Notes: generated by a model from the sequence alone, not told the origin. DNA of 64,000 bases from Streptomyces griseoviridis (GCA_014649155.1 BMSM01000001.1:372001-436000), one strand, 5' to 3'; shown: positions 36,161-45,422, counted from the first letter of the stretch. Made by a program: numbers and translations.

Positions 36161-36968
36161 AGCGTTCCTCCATCACACGGGCGATCAGCGCCGCCGAATC
36201 GCTCACGGACAGGGCGGCTGCCTGCAAGTGAGCGTAGTGGAGGCTGGCTTCCCTGATGGTCTCCGGGTCAGCCGTCATGTGACCGGACATCATGTCCTCG
36301 GTGTAGAAGATGTCCGGGTGATCAGGGAAGCGCAGGACGTTGAACGCCCCCGCGAGCCAGGGGTGTTCGCCGGCGGAGTACGGCAGCACCTGGATGCGCA
36401 TCCAGCGGTTCCGGTTGAATTCCAACAACCGCTCCAGTTGCCGCCGCATCACTCCCGCACCGCCGATCGGACGGTGCAGCACCGCCTCGTCCAGGACGAT
36501 CCAGACCAGCGGCGGCTGCAACCGCTCCAGAATGCGCTGGCGTTCCATCCGGGCGGCTACCAGGCCCTCCAAGTCGTCCGGCGAGCCCGTCGCCAGCACC
36601 GCCCGCGCGTACTCCTCCGTCTGCAACAGCCCGTACACCAGCTGCGCCTGGTACGTGGAGATGTACGCCGCCTTGGACTCCATCTCCGCGTACGGCTGGA
36701 ACCAGGTCGGCAGCTGGCTGCGCAGGACCAGGCCGACCAGGCGGAAGAACAGGCCGTCCGAGCCGAGCGCCGCGTCCACCCGCTCGGAGAAGTCGCGGGT
36801 GGGGACCTTGCGGGCCGTCTCGATCTGGCCGATCAGCGACCCCGTGCAGAAGATGACCGCGCCGAGCTGCTGGAGGGTGAGGCCGGCCGCCTCGCGCTGG
36901 CGGCGCAGTTCCCAGCCGTAGTAGTTCAGCGGGGACGCGGTCGGGTCGAGCGTCTGGACGTTGACCAT
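36126..36968 (-). CDS. XRE-family regulator with DUF5753
   Basis: 280 aa. HTH in YYGWELRRQREAAGLTLQQLGAVIFCTGSLIGQIETARKVPT (about residues 16-57), followed by DUF5753 from about residue 90: YISTYQAQLVYGLLQTEEYARAVL and WMRIQVLPYSAGEHPWLAGAFNVLRF. ATG at 36968. Together with the overlapping DUF397 gene it forms the common Streptomyces regulatory pair linked in model species to development and antibiotic control. Confidence 0.95.
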   Translation of the reverse strand: MVNVQTLDPTASPLNYYGWELRRQREAAGLTLQQLGAVIFCTGSLIGQIETARKVPTRDFSERVDAALGSDGLFFRLVGLVLRSQLPTWFQPYAEMESKAAYISTYQAQLVYGLLQTEEYARAVLATGSPDDLEGLVAARMERQRILERLQPPLVWIVLDEAVLHRPIGGAGVMRRQLERLLEFNRNRWMRIQVLPYSAGEHPWLAGAFNVLRFPDHPDIFYTEDMMSGHMTADPETIREASLHYAHLQAAALSVSDSAALIARVMEERYEDRSQRDTVA

Positions 36969-37061
36969 GGCGGCACCTCAACTCCGGGACGGTTCGCTGT
37001 CTTTGCGTAGCCAAACGCATGCGAAACGTCACGGAGCCGTGGCCTGAATCACGTAAGAGGA

Positions 37062-38186
37062 TCAGCCCTGCTTCTTCCGCTCCCGGCGCTCCTTGACCTC
37101 CAGGCGGCGCTTCTCCTCCGCCTCCCAGAGGGCCTTCAGTTCGAGATCGCGTTCGTCGAGGACGAGGGGCTCGTCCTCCTCCTGCCAGAGCCCCTGCTCC
37201 TTCAGCTGGCGGGTGTGGACCTCGATCGGCGGCTCGGGGTCGTAGTCGCTGGGGCGGGGCCCCTCCGGGCCGTCCGGGCCGATCCGCACCAGCCGTTCGA
37301 CGCGGGTCACGCGGTACCTGATGCCGTCGACGGTGAGGCTGTTGCTCCGCTTCTCGTCGAGCCGGTCGGCCGCGCGCGCGTACTCCGCCTTCTTCTCCTC
37401 CGACAGCCGCAGCGTGAACGGCGCCATCACCCGCAGCCAGCCCGCGAGGGCGTCGCGCGCGCCCTGCGGGGTGGAGTGCGAGGCGCCGGGGTTGTGCGAC
37501 TTCCACTCGCCGTCCTCGCGCTCGGCGACCATGAAGACCGCCGGCAGCAGCACCCCGCCCGGGTACTCCTCGGCGGCCCTGCGCGCGTCCGCCCGTACGT
37601 CGTCCGGCGCGCCGGGGCCGGGGCCGACGAGCTGCACGAGGTCCAGTTTCAGCAGGCTGTCGGAGAGCCCGGCGGTGGTGTACGGGTCGACCACGAAACC
37701 CTTGGTGCGGCGCGGCACCCGGTAGCCCTCGCCGACCTCCGCCGGGTCGGGGTCGGAGGGCCGGGGCGGCTCCGGGCCCCCGTTGCCCATCCGGATGAAC
37801 CTGGAGGCCCGGACGATCCGGAACCGCTCGCCGCGGACCGTCAGTTCGTTCACCACTTCGCGGTCCATGCGGTGGGCCGCCGCCATCCACGTCTTCTGGG
37901 CCTTCGTGTCGCCGGCCTCCCCGGCCTCCTTGGCCCGCATCCGGAAGTGCGAGCCCAGGGAGTCCCGGGACGCCTGCGGGGTGTCGTTGCCGTACTCGGA
38001 CAGCTCCCACCCCCCGGTGTCGAGTGCCCGCGCGTGGAAGAACTCCCCGAGGCCCACCCCCATCAGACCCGGATAGCGCTCCCGCGCCTCCCACGCCTCC
38101 TGCTCGGCGAACGCCGCGATCGGCCCGTCCTGCGGGGCGACGCGGAAGGTCAGGTAGCCGGGCACTCTGTCTTCGTAACCGCTCAT
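37062..38186 (-). CDS. DUF5954 family protein with internal duplication
   Basis: 374 aa, soluble, highly charged. Residues about 80-150 and 245-315 are copies of each other: compare NELTVRGERFRIVRASRFIRMG with NSLTVDGIRYRVTRVERLVRIG, each followed by GP(E/D)G-PxPPRPSD. The C-terminus is a charged Glu/Arg helix ending KERRERKKQG. Matches the streptomycete DUF5954 family of unknown function. ATG at 38186 (MSGYEDRV) is preferred to GTG at 38192. Confidence 0.85.
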   Translation of the reverse strand: MSGYEDRVPGYLTFRVAPQDGPIAAFAEQEAWEARERYPGLMGVGLGEFFHARALDTGGWELSEYGNDTPQASRDSLGSHFRMRAKEAGEAGDTKAQKTWMAAAHRMDREVVNELTVRGERFRIVRASRFIRMGNGGPEPPRPSDPDPAEVGEGYRVPRRTKGFVVDPYTTAGLSDSLLKLDLVQLVGPGPGAPDDVRADARRAAEEYPGGVLLPAVFMVAEREDGEWKSHNPGASHSTPQGARDALAGWLRVMAPFTLRLSEEKKAEYARAADRLDEKRSNSLTVDGIRYRVTRVERLVRIGPDGPEGPRPSDYDPEPPIEVHTRQLKEQGLWQEEDEPLVLDERDLELKALWEAEEKRRLEVKERRERKKQG

Positions 38187-38235
38187 GCACACAATGTGCT
38201 GGAACCGGGGGCGGTTTCGCCGGGGAACGGGAGAA

Positions 38236-39054
38236 TCAGGCGGTTTCGGCGAGCACCGCGTCGGTGAACGGCGGCCACGCCTCGACCGCCCACGGCCCGA
38301 ACGCCCGGTCGGCCAGGGCGGCGCAGGCCAGCCCCGCGTCCGGGTCGATCCACAGGAACGTGCCGGACTGCCCGAAGTGCCCGAAGGTGCGCGGCGAGGA
38401 CGAGGAGCCCGTCCAGTGCGGGGACTTGGCGGCCCGGATCTCGAAGCCGAGGCCCCAGTCGTTGGGATTCTGGTGGCCGTAGCCGGGGAGGACGCCCTTG
38501 ACGCCCGGGTACTGCACGGTCATCGCCTCCGCGACCGTGCGCGGGTCGAGCAGGCGCGGCGCCTGCACCTCGGCGGCGAAGCGCAGCAGGTCGTCGACGG
38601 TGGAGACACCGTCCTTCGCGGGGGAGCCGGCCAGCGTGGTCGACGCCATGCCGAGCGGGGCGAGGACCGCCTGGCGGGCGTACTCCGCGAAGGGGATGTC
38701 GGTGGCCTCGGCGATGTGGTCGCCGAGCTGCTCGAAACCGGCGTTGGAGTACAGCCGCCGCTCACCGGGCGCGGCGGTGACACGGTGCTCGTCGAAGGCC
38801 AGCCCGGAGGTGTGGGCGAGCAGGTGCCGCACCGTCGACCCGGGCGGCCCCGCGGGCTCGTCCAGGTCGATCGCGCCCTCCTCGTACGCGACGAGGGCCG
38901 CGTAGGCGGCGAGCGGCTTGGTGACCGAGGCCAGCGGGAAGGGCCGCCCGGCCGGGCCGTGGGTGCCGAGGACGGTGCCGTCCGCCCGTACGACACCCGC
39001 CGCGGCGGTGGGGACGGGCCACTTCTCGATCGACGCGAGGCTGTTCAGGGACAT
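38236..39054 (-). CDS. Serine hydrolase of the beta-lactamase/PBP class C group
   Basis: 272 aa, no signal peptide. Active-site SVTK near residue 43 (SxxK), the Tyr motif YSN near residue 103, and a likely third motif HFGQSGTF. These are the marks of esterase-like class C serine hydrolases. Cytosolic location and context argue against a resistance role. ATG at 39054. A MITE-like repeat lies just upstream. Confidence 0.9.
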   Translation of the reverse strand: MSLNSLASIEKWPVPTAAAGVVRADGTVLGTHGPAGRPFPLASVTKPLAAYAALVAYEEGAIDLDEPAGPPGSTVRHLLAHTSGLAFDEHRVTAAPGERRLYSNAGFEQLGDHIAEATDIPFAEYARQAVLAPLGMASTTLAGSPAKDGVSTVDDLLRFAAEVQAPRLLDPRTVAEAMTVQYPGVKGVLPGYGHQNPNDWGLGFEIRAAKSPHWTGSSSSPRTFGHFGQSGTFLWIDPDAGLACAALADRAFGPWAVEAWPPFTDAVLAETA

Positions 39055-39066
39055 GCGCCGAGCCTA

Positions 39067-39251
39067 GGGCCTGTCGTTCGGATCAGGTCGCGGGGAGTCG
39101 GCTGTGCCTTCCTCGCGCCGGTGAGCGGGGCCTGGTGCGTGCGGATGCGAGGCGGAGGAGGGAGTCGACGCGGAGCGTCGGCGAGTGACGACAACGCGGC
39201 AGGTGCGCGTGCCAGGCCACGCGTCCGCGGCGTGATCCGAACGACAGGCCC
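39067..39251. mobile_element. MITE-like palindromic repeat, long copy (185 bp)
   Basis: Ends are perfect 19-base inverted repeats: GGGCCTGTCGTTCGGATCA at 39067-39085 and its complement at 39233-39251. The inside shares nearly all its sequence with the copy at 60037-60139 but has 82 extra bases, bounded by GGTG at 39120-39123 and 39202-39205. No transposase. Similar intergenic repeats are scattered through Streptomyces genomes. No target duplication could be fixed. Confidence 0.8.
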
Positions 39252-39260
39252 CAGGCGCCG

Positions 39261-39731
39261 CTACAGGTACAGCCGCATCGAGGGGTCGGTGTCCCGGGTG
39301 AAGCCGAGGGAGGCGTACAGCGGCTCGGCCTCGGCGGTCGAGGTCAGCATGACGTGCCCGGCGCCCCGCTCCCGGAACCACTCCAGCAGCTCCGCCACGC
39401 ACGCCCGCGCGTAGCCCCGGCGCCGGGCGTCCTGGTCGGTGGCGACGCTGAAGACGTAGCCGATCAGGCCGCGCGGGTTGCCGGCCCGGCCGATGCGGTA
39501 CTCCAGCGTCCCCGCCACCAGCGCGGCCAGCGCCCCCGGCCGGTCCGGGTGGTCCACGACGAACGCGGCGAAGTCGCCGTCCGGTTCGGCCAGCCGCGCC
39601 CGCAGCTCCGGCAGCGACCCGGCGTGCCAGCCGGTGTCACCCGGCGCCGCCGCCATCGCGTCGATCATCACCTGCCGCAGGCGCAGCACTTCCCCGGCGT
39701 CCCCGGGCACGGCCCGGCGTACGAGACTCAT
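39261..39731 (-). CDS. GNAT-family N-acetyltransferase
   Basis: 156 aa. The acetyl-CoA loop is in VFSVATDQDARRRGYARACVAELLEWF (motif A with RRRGYA), followed by VMLTSTAEAEPLYASLGFTRD (motif B). ATG at 39731. Substrate unknown. The stop codon is 10 bases from the end of the MITE-like repeat. Confidence 0.93.
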   Translation of the reverse strand: MSLVRRAVPGDAGEVLRLRQVMIDAMAAAPGDTGWHAGSLPELRARLAEPDGDFAAFVVDHPDRPGALAALVAGTLEYRIGRAGNPRGLIGYVFSVATDQDARRRGYARACVAELLEWFRERGAGHVMLTSTAEAEPLYASLGFTRDTDPSMRLYL

Positions 39732-39825
39732 GGACGGGACGGTAATGATCCATCCCGTGCCGTGTCCGTCGGTTTTCGGCCGGGCGGCTTGCCTGGAGCG
39801 CACTCCAAGGTCTTAGCGTGGGCGC

Positions 39826-40290
39826 ATGACGGTGATGCACACCCCGGCCGCGACCGCCCGGCCGACCCCCACCCGCACCGGCACCTGCGCCCCGGAACCC
39901 CCGCGCCATCCCCGCCCCGACGGCCAGGACCACTACACCATCAGCGAGGTCGTCGCCTTCACCGGCCTGAGCGCGCACACCCTGCGCTGGTACGAGCGGA
40001 TCGGCCTGATGTCGCACATCGACCGCTCGCACACCGGGCAGCGCCGCTACCGCAACCGCGACCTGGACTGGCTGGACTTCGTCGGCAAGCTCCGCCTGAC
40101 CGGCATGCCGGTCGCCGACATGGTCCGCTACGCCGAGCTGGTCCGCGCGGGCGACGAAACCCGCGCCGCCCGGCGCGCGCTGCTGGAGTCGACCCGCGGC
40201 GACGTCCTGACCCGGATCGCGGAACTCCAGGACGCCCTCGCCGTGCTCGACGTGAAGATCGGCCTGTACGCGGAGGGCACCGAGAGTTAG
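39826..40290 (+). CDS. MerR-family transcriptional regulator
   Basis: 154 aa. Pro/Thr-rich N-terminal extension of about 35 residues, then YTISEVVAFTGLSAHTLRWYERIGLMSHIDRSHTGQRRYRNRDLDWLDFVGKLRLTGM, a full MerR DNA-binding domain. A coiled dimer helix follows (DVLTRIAELQDALAVLDVKI). It has no metal-binding Cys, so it probably senses a small molecule or oxidant. The upstream sequence contains TTGCCTGGAGCGCACTCCA, with the GGAGCG-like symmetry expected for MerR promoters. Its stop overlaps the convergent DUF4429 gene. Confidence 0.92.
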   Translation: MTVMHTPAATARPTPTRTGTCAPEPPRHPRPDGQDHYTISEVVAFTGLSAHTLRWYERIGLMSHIDRSHTGQRRYRNRDLDWLDFVGKLRLTGMPVADMVRYAELVRAGDETRAARRALLESTRGDVLTRIAELQDALAVLDVKIGLYAEGTES

Positions 40291-41144
40291 AGCTGGGCCA
40301 GCAGTTCCGCCTTCTTCACGGAGAACTCCTCGTCCGTGACCAGCCCCGCCTGGTGCAGCTCCCCGAGGTGCCGGATGCGTTCGGCGATGTCGGCGGGATC
40401 GCGGTGGGCCGCCGCCGTGACCGCCGGTACCGCCGCCGGTCCGGCCCGGCGCACCGCCGCCAGCACCGCCGCGGCGAACGGCAGCGACTCGTGCACCGCC
40501 CCGTACCCCAGCCCGAAGACCACGGACGCCGGGTCCTGGTCGACCTCGGCGGGCGCGGGCTCGCCGTCGCGGCGGTGCAGGCGCAGATGGCCCTCGAAGA
40601 CCTCGGGCGAGCGCCACTCCACCCCGCTGAGACCGGCGACCGGGAAGGTCTGGTCGCCCGCCTTCCACTTCGCCGTCGACGCCCCCGTCCAGAACCAGCG
40701 GAACGACACCGCGCCGCCGTCGAAGGACGCCTTCGCGTCGTACGCCTTGAACTGGAGCGGCGCCTCGGGCACCGGGACCAGGTGGGTGCCGGCGGGACCG
40801 GGGTCGTCCTTCGGCAGCCGGGCGCGCAGCTCGTCGGCGTAGTACTCGGCGAGCACCTCCCGCTCGGCGGGCAGCACCAGCCGGTACGGGTCGGCGGACT
40901 CCTTGAGCTGGCCCGCCGCCACCTCCATCAGCGGGTCGGCACCGGCCCGCGGTTCCATGCGCAGCACGACCGTGCCGCGCTTGCCGGGCGTCAGGGCGAC
41001 GCCGGCGACGGCCTCCAGGGGGACGCGGCGTTCCCCCAGCACCTGGAACAGCTTCGGTGTTCGTATCCCCCGTTCGTAGCGGATGAGCACGGAGTCGGAC
41101 TCGAACTCCCAGGCGGCATGAAATCCGGCCAGTACGTCACCCAT
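40287..41144 (-). CDS. DUF4429/SHOCT-domain protein
   Basis: 285 aa. Two similar beta-rich halves: FESDSVLIRYERGIRTPKLFQVLGERRVPLEAVAGVAL and FDGGAVSFRWFWTGASTAKWKAGDQTFPVAGLSGVEW, each a DUF4429 unit. A C-terminal SHOCT helix follows: DIAERIRHLGELHQAGLVTDEEFSVKKAELLAQL. SHOCT units often mediate oligomerisation or membrane association. ATG at 41144, with ATG at 41153 as an alternative. The gene converges with MerR and overlaps its stop codon. Confidence 0.88.
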   Translation of the reverse strand: MGDVLAGFHAAWEFESDSVLIRYERGIRTPKLFQVLGERRVPLEAVAGVALTPGKRGTVVLRMEPRAGADPLMEVAAGQLKESADPYRLVLPAEREVLAEYYADELRARLPKDDPGPAGTHLVPVPEAPLQFKAYDAKASFDGGAVSFRWFWTGASTAKWKAGDQTFPVAGLSGVEWRSPEVFEGHLRLHRRDGEPAPAEVDQDPASVVFGLGYGAVHESLPFAAAVLAAVRRAGPAAVPAVTAAAHRDPADIAERIRHLGELHQAGLVTDEEFSVKKAELLAQL

Positions 41145-41211
41145 GCGGCTCATCGTATGCGGCACGGGTCGTTCCGTCCTATCCCCGCGCGGGCCGCGAT
41201 TTCCGTCGTCT

Positions 41212-42429
41212 CTACGCGCGTCCCGCCGTGCCGACCGCGGACAAACCGGCCAGACAGCTTCCGTTTCGGTCGGCGCAGTCCACCGAGCGGTATGCGCCAA
41301 CGCCGATCCGCGCGAAGTTCGCGAGGCTCTCGGTGCCCGGCACGAAGTAACCGCTGTGCCCGCGCGCGCCGCGCGCCGACAGCACCCGCGCGCCGAACGC
41401 GGCGGAGACCGGGTCGGCGCCGTGCCCGAGCCCGCCCCACTCCAGGTTCGGCACGTCCTGGATCCAGTCGTCGGCGTCCCGCATCGCCCACACCCGGGCC
41501 GAGCCGGGCAGCCGGGAGGCGCTCTCCACCCGCATGCCGGGACTGCCGGCCACCGCCACGTCGGTCACCCGGCGGGGCAGCGCGCGGGCCGCCAGCCCGC
41601 AGACCACCGAGCCGTAGCTGTGGCAGAACAGGGAGACCGGGGTGTCCCCGGGCAGCGCCCGCACCAGCGCGTCCAGCCGGGCCGCGCCGTCCTCGGCGAG
41701 TGTCGCCGTGGCCGCGTCCACCCCGAGACCGCTGGGCGCGGTGTAGTCGGCCCAGGCGATCACCGCCGTGCGCGTCGAGGGGAGCGCCGCGCGCTCGGCC
41801 CGGTACAGGGCCTTCGCCATGCCCACCGGGGCGGAGTACACCCGCTCGGTGCGCTGGAAGGTGAGCAGGTCGGTGTCCGAGCCGGGGACGACCACGGAGA
41901 CCCGCTCGGCGCGGTCCAGGCCCCCGAAGACCTCCGCGACCCGGCCGGAACCGGCGGGATCGAAGGCGAGGACGTGCCGCCCGGGGCGCAGCAGCGCGTC
42001 GTAGCGGTGCATGCGCGCCGCCGCCTCGCGCTGCCCGGCGGGGGAGAGGCGGCTGTCGTGCAGCCGGCGCCGCTCCTGGCGGCGGGCGGCGCCGAGCGCG
42101 ATCCGGTTGGCGCGGTAGCGGAGGGCGACGGGGGCGCCGTTCATGTTGCCCACGGCGAGCGGGTAGCGCCGGGCCAGGGCGGCGCGCTGCGCCGCGGTGA
42201 GCGAGGCGAAGAAGCGGGCGAGGCGGGCGGGTCCGGCGCCGGGGTCCGGGAGGCGGCGGCCGTCGACGCGGCCGTGCTCCCAGGCGGTGACCGACGCCTG
42301 GAGCGCCGTCACCTCCCGCTGGCCCCGCAGAGCGGTCCAGCCGGTGGTCGCGAGCATCACGAACACCACGGCCAGCGCGAGCAGCGCCCGCCAGGCGTTG
42401 AGCTGCGGGGAGGGGTCGAGAGAAGTCAC
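41212..42429 (-). CDS. DUF1023 alpha/beta hydrolase, membrane-anchored
   Basis: 405 aa. One N-terminal membrane helix (WRALLALAVVFVMLATTGWTAL), then the DUF1023 domain with nucleophile elbow VSLFCHSYGSVVCGLA and a late His in ARGHSGYFVPG. The family contains predicted esterases and lipases. GTG at 42429 has no ribosome-binding site, but TAGTGT lies 9 bases before it, so the mRNA may be leaderless. Role unknown. Confidence 0.88.
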   Translation of the reverse strand: MTSLDPSPQLNAWRALLALAVVFVMLATTGWTALRGQREVTALQASVTAWEHGRVDGRRLPDPGAGPARLARFFASLTAAQRAALARRYPLAVGNMNGAPVALRYRANRIALGAARRQERRRLHDSRLSPAGQREAAARMHRYDALLRPGRHVLAFDPAGSGRVAEVFGGLDRAERVSVVVPGSDTDLLTFQRTERVYSAPVGMAKALYRAERAALPSTRTAVIAWADYTAPSGLGVDAATATLAEDGAARLDALVRALPGDTPVSLFCHSYGSVVCGLAARALPRRVTDVAVAGSPGMRVESASRLPGSARVWAMRDADDWIQDVPNLEWGGLGHGADPVSAAFGARVLSARGARGHSGYFVPGTESLANFARIGVGAYRSVDCADRNGSCLAGLSAVGTAGRA

Positions 42430-42510
42430 TGGGAGGACACACTAGGAGAACGGAACGGTCTCGGGCGCATCAAGTGACACGGATCACGTTTCGATCCCGC
42501 CATACGGGGA

Positions 42511-43137
42511 TCAGGGCGTCCGCCACTTCCCCGTCAGCGCCGGTCCGAGCTGGCCCAGATGAAGGTCCGTCAGCTCGCGCAGGGCGGCGAGACCGGCGTC
42601 GCCGCCGGCCGTCCAGACCCGCTCGGTCACCCGGATCACCGCGCCGAAGACGGCCACCACCACCCGCGGCCGGGGGTCGGCGTCCACGTCCACGCCCTCC
42701 CGCTCGGCGATCACCCGGGCGATCCGCTCCTCCAGCTGCGTGGCCCGGTGCAGATGGGCGGCGAGCAGCGCGGGCGTCGACTCGATCACCTGGTAGAAGC
42801 GCAGGTGCACATCGAGCGGGACGAGCTGCTCGATGGCCTCGCCGATCCCGTCCCAGCTGTCCGTCAGCGCCCCGCGCAGCGCGTCCAGCGGCGCCTCGCC
42901 GGCCGGTCGGGCGCGCACCGCCTCCACGAACCGCGACTCGGCGAGCCGGGCCACGAAGAAGGCCGCGTCCTGCTTGCCGGCGAAGTAACGGAAGAAGGTG
43001 CGCTGCGAGACGTCGACGGCCGCGACGATGTCGTCGACGGTCGTCTCCTCGTAGCCCCGCTCGGTGAACAGGTCCAGGGCGGCCCGCAGCAGGGCGTCCC
43101 GGGTGCGCTGCTTCTTCCGTTCGCGCAGCGTTCTCAA
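42511..43137 (-). CDS. TetR-family repressor of the adjacent MFS exporter
   Basis: 208 aa. HTH: RTRDALLRAALDLFTERGYEETTVDDIVAAVDVSQRTFFRYFAGKQDA. TTG at 43137 is the likely start: AAGGAGAG lies at the right distance and the region before it is not coding. Divergent from the DHA2 exporter (43251) with a 113-base gap containing inverted repeats. It is very likely the exporter's repressor. Confidence 0.92.
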   Translation of the reverse strand: MRTLRERKKQRTRDALLRAALDLFTERGYEETTVDDIVAAVDVSQRTFFRYFAGKQDAAFFVARLAESRFVEAVRARPAGEAPLDALRGALTDSWDGIGEAIEQLVPLDVHLRFYQVIESTPALLAAHLHRATQLEERIARVIAEREGVDVDADPRPRVVVAVFGAVIRVTERVWTAGGDAGLAALRELTDLHLGQLGPALTGKWRTP

Positions 43138-43206
43138 ATGGGCTCTCCTTCGGCACTCCCCCCAGCTCAGGCTATACGGAGCTGTCCTGTCAGTTACCGA
43201 CTTGTG

Positions 43207-43222
43207 AATTGGTTCGTCAATT
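43207..43222. promoter_or_regulatory. Inverted repeat AATTG-N6-CAATT, candidate TetR operator
   Basis: Lies in the divergent TetR/MFS region, which is lower in G+C and also contains repeated TGTCAG boxes. Position fits repression of both genes. Confidence 0.5.
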
Positions 43223-43250
43223 GTCAGTGGCTGTCACTAAGCTCGAAAGT

Positions 43251-44858
43251 ATGACTAGTCAGACCATCGAGACGACGGGACCGGGGGACCGGGGACCGTC
43301 GGACGCCGGGCCGGCCAAGGGGCTGCGCGGCCATCCCTGGGCCACGCTCATAACCGTCGCCGTCGGGGTCATGATGGTGGCCCTCGACGGCACCATCGTG
43401 GCCATCGCCAACCCGGCCATCGGCAAGGACCTCGGCGCGAGCTGGTCCGAGCTGCAATGGATCACCAACGCGTACTTCCTCGCCCTCGCGGTCACCCTGA
43501 TCACCGCGGGCAAGCTCGGTGACCGCTTCGGCCACCGGCAGACCTTCCTCATCGGCGTGGCGGGCTTCGCCGTGTCCTCCGGCGCCATCGGGCTCTCCGG
43601 CAGCATCGGGGCGGTCGTCGTCTTCCGGGTCTTCCAGGGCCTGTTCGGCGCGCTGCTGATGCCGGCCGCGCTGGGCCTGCTGCGCGCCACCTTCCCGGCC
43701 GAGAAGCTCAACATGGCGATCGGCATCTGGGGCATGGTCATCGGCGCCTCCACGGCCGGCGGCCCGATCCTCGGCGGCGTGCTGGTCGAGCACGTCAACT
43801 GGCAGTCGGTGTTCTTCATCAACGTGCCGGTCGGGGTCGTGGCCCTGGTGCTCGGCGTGCTGATCCTGCTGGACCACCGCGCGGAGAACGCGCCGCGCTC
43901 CTTCGACATCGTCGGCATCGTGCTGCTGTCGGCCTCGATGTTCTGCCTGGTCTGGGCGCTCATCAAGGCGCCCGAGTGGGGCTGGGGCGACGGCAAGACC
44001 TGGCTGTTCATCGTGGTGTCGGTGGTGGGCTTCGCCCTCTTCGCCCTCTGGGAGACGAAGGTCAAGGAGCCGCTGATCCCGCTGGCGATGTTCCGCTCGG
44101 TGCCGCTGTCGGCGGGTGTCGTGCTGATGGTCCTGATGGCCATCGCCTTCATGGGCGGCCTGTTCTTCGTCACCTTCTACCTCCAGAACGTGCACGGGAT
44201 GAGCCCGGTCGACGCCGGCCTGCACCTGCTGCCGCTCACCGCGATGATGATCGTCGGTTCCCCGGCGGCCGGCGCGATGATCACCAGGTTCGGGCCGCGC
44301 CTGCCGCTGGCCGGCGGCATGGCCCTCACCGCGATCGCGATGTACGGCATGTCGACGCTGGAGACGGACACCGGCAGCCTGGCCATGTCCATCTGGTTCG
44401 CCCTGCTGGGCCTCGGCCTCGCCCCCGTCATGGTCGGCGCCACCGAAGTCATCGTCGGCAACGCGCCGTTGGAGCTGTCCGGTGTGGCCGGCGGCCTCCA
44501 GCAGGCGGCCATGCAGATCGGCGGCAGCCTCGGTACGGCCGTGCTGGGCGCGGTGATGGCCTCCAAGGTCGACAACGACCTCGCGGGCAACTGGGCCGAC
44601 GCGGGACTGCCGCAGGCGAGCCCGGCCCAGCTCGACGCCGCCGCGGAGGCGGTGCAGCAGGGCATCGCGCCGGTGCCGCCGGGCACCCCGGCGCCGGTCG
44701 CCGAGAAGATCGCGGACGTCGCCCACGACACGTTCATCTCCGGGATGAGCCTGGCCTCGCTCACCGCGGCCGGGGTGGCCGTGGTGGCCGTGTTCGTCGC
44801 GTTCCTGACCAAGAAGGGCGAGAACGCGGAGGCGGGCGCGGGCGTCGGCCACATCTGA
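43251..44858 (+). CDS. DHA2-family (EmrB/QacA-type) MFS drug exporter
   Basis: 535 aa with about 14 membrane helices. Motif A is GKLGDRFGHRQTFLIG, and VMMVALDGTIVAIANPAIGKDLGAS is the DHA2 helix-1 signature. Motif C is in GASTAGGPILGGVLVE. Works as a proton antiporter for hydrophobic drugs or metabolites. ATG at 43251; the longer upstream frame is not coding. Controlled by the divergent TetR gene. Substrate unknown. Confidence 0.93.
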   Translation: MTSQTIETTGPGDRGPSDAGPAKGLRGHPWATLITVAVGVMMVALDGTIVAIANPAIGKDLGASWSELQWITNAYFLALAVTLITAGKLGDRFGHRQTFLIGVAGFAVSSGAIGLSGSIGAVVVFRVFQGLFGALLMPAALGLLRATFPAEKLNMAIGIWGMVIGASTAGGPILGGVLVEHVNWQSVFFINVPVGVVALVLGVLILLDHRAENAPRSFDIVGIVLLSASMFCLVWALIKAPEWGWGDGKTWLFIVVSVVGFALFALWETKVKEPLIPLAMFRSVPLSAGVVLMVLMAIAFMGGLFFVTFYLQNVHGMSPVDAGLHLLPLTAMMIVGSPAAGAMITRFGPRLPLAGGMALTAIAMYGMSTLETDTGSLAMSIWFALLGLGLAPVMVGATEVIVGNAPLELSGVAGGLQQAAMQIGGSLGTAVLGAVMASKVDNDLAGNWADAGLPQASPAQLDAAAEAVQQGIAPVPPGTPAPVAEKIADVAHDTFISGMSLASLTAAGVAVVAVFVAFLTKKGENAEAGAGVGHI

Positions 44859-44975
44859 CGCCGGGTCAGACCGCCCCGTCGCACGGGCAGGGGGGATTGA
44901 CCGGCTCCTCGGGGGTACCCGGCCGTCGAACCCGAAAGAACCCGACAACAAGAAGGCGGGTTCAGGGAGTTGATG

Positions 44976-45266
44976 ATGGCGAGCTACGGCAAGGGAACGC
45001 GCGGGTACCCCCGCTCACGTGGCCGGACGTGGTCACGGACCGGGCCGGATCGCGCGACGCTCGGGATCATCGGCGTCGTCTGCGCGGTCGCCGGTTTCTT
45101 CACGCTGGGGATCGTCCTCGGTCCCGCGGCGATCGTCTGCGGATGGCTGTCCATGGGCCGGACCTGGGCGGGCGACCGCCCCCTCCCGGCCGTCGTGGCC
45201 GTGGCCCTGGGCGCGATCGACACCCTCGTCGCCCTGCTGGCCCTCATCGGCCACGGCACGATGTAG
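44976..45266 (+). CDS. Small membrane protein, DUF4190-like
   Basis: 96 aa. Basic, disordered start (YGKGTRGYPRSRGRTWSRTG), then two membrane helices (ATLGIIGVVCAVAGFFTLGIVLGPAAIVCGW and PLPAVVAVALGAIDTLVALLALIG). ATG at 44976 is preferred over ATG at 44973 because AGGGAG (44964-44969) is then 6 bases away. A terminator-like hairpin follows. Function unknown. Confidence 0.75.
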   Translation: MASYGKGTRGYPRSRGRTWSRTGPDRATLGIIGVVCAVAGFFTLGIVLGPAAIVCGWLSMGRTWAGDRPLPAVVAVALGAIDTLVALLALIGHGTM

Positions 45267-45296
45267 CACCACCTGGCACGATCCGAGAAACGGGCA

Positions 45297-45329
45297 CCCC
45301 GGCCGCGACGACGACCGGGGGCCGTTTTT
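45297..45329 (+). terminator. Rho-independent terminator after the small membrane gene
   Basis: CCCCGG pairs with CCGGGG across 12 bases, with further partial pairing outward, and a run of five T at 45325-45329. One of the few T-tailed hairpins in this window. It could also act on transcripts arriving from aceE. Confidence 0.75.
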
Positions 45330-45422
45330 CGTGCGGGCGCTCGCGCGGGCGTCGGAGTGACCGGGCGCGCGGGTCCGCTCGGGCGTCGGGGCGGCGGAAC
45401 GCGCCCACGCCGACGGCGGCCC

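Noticed and set aside
38236..39054. Beta-lactamase resistance gene
   Set aside because: No export signal and only general class C motifs; more likely an esterase-like serine hydrolase.
43224..44951. 575-codon His/Asp/Gly-rich frame antisense to the MFS exporter
   Set aside because: No family features and wrong codon use; the plus strand encodes a full DHA2 transporter.
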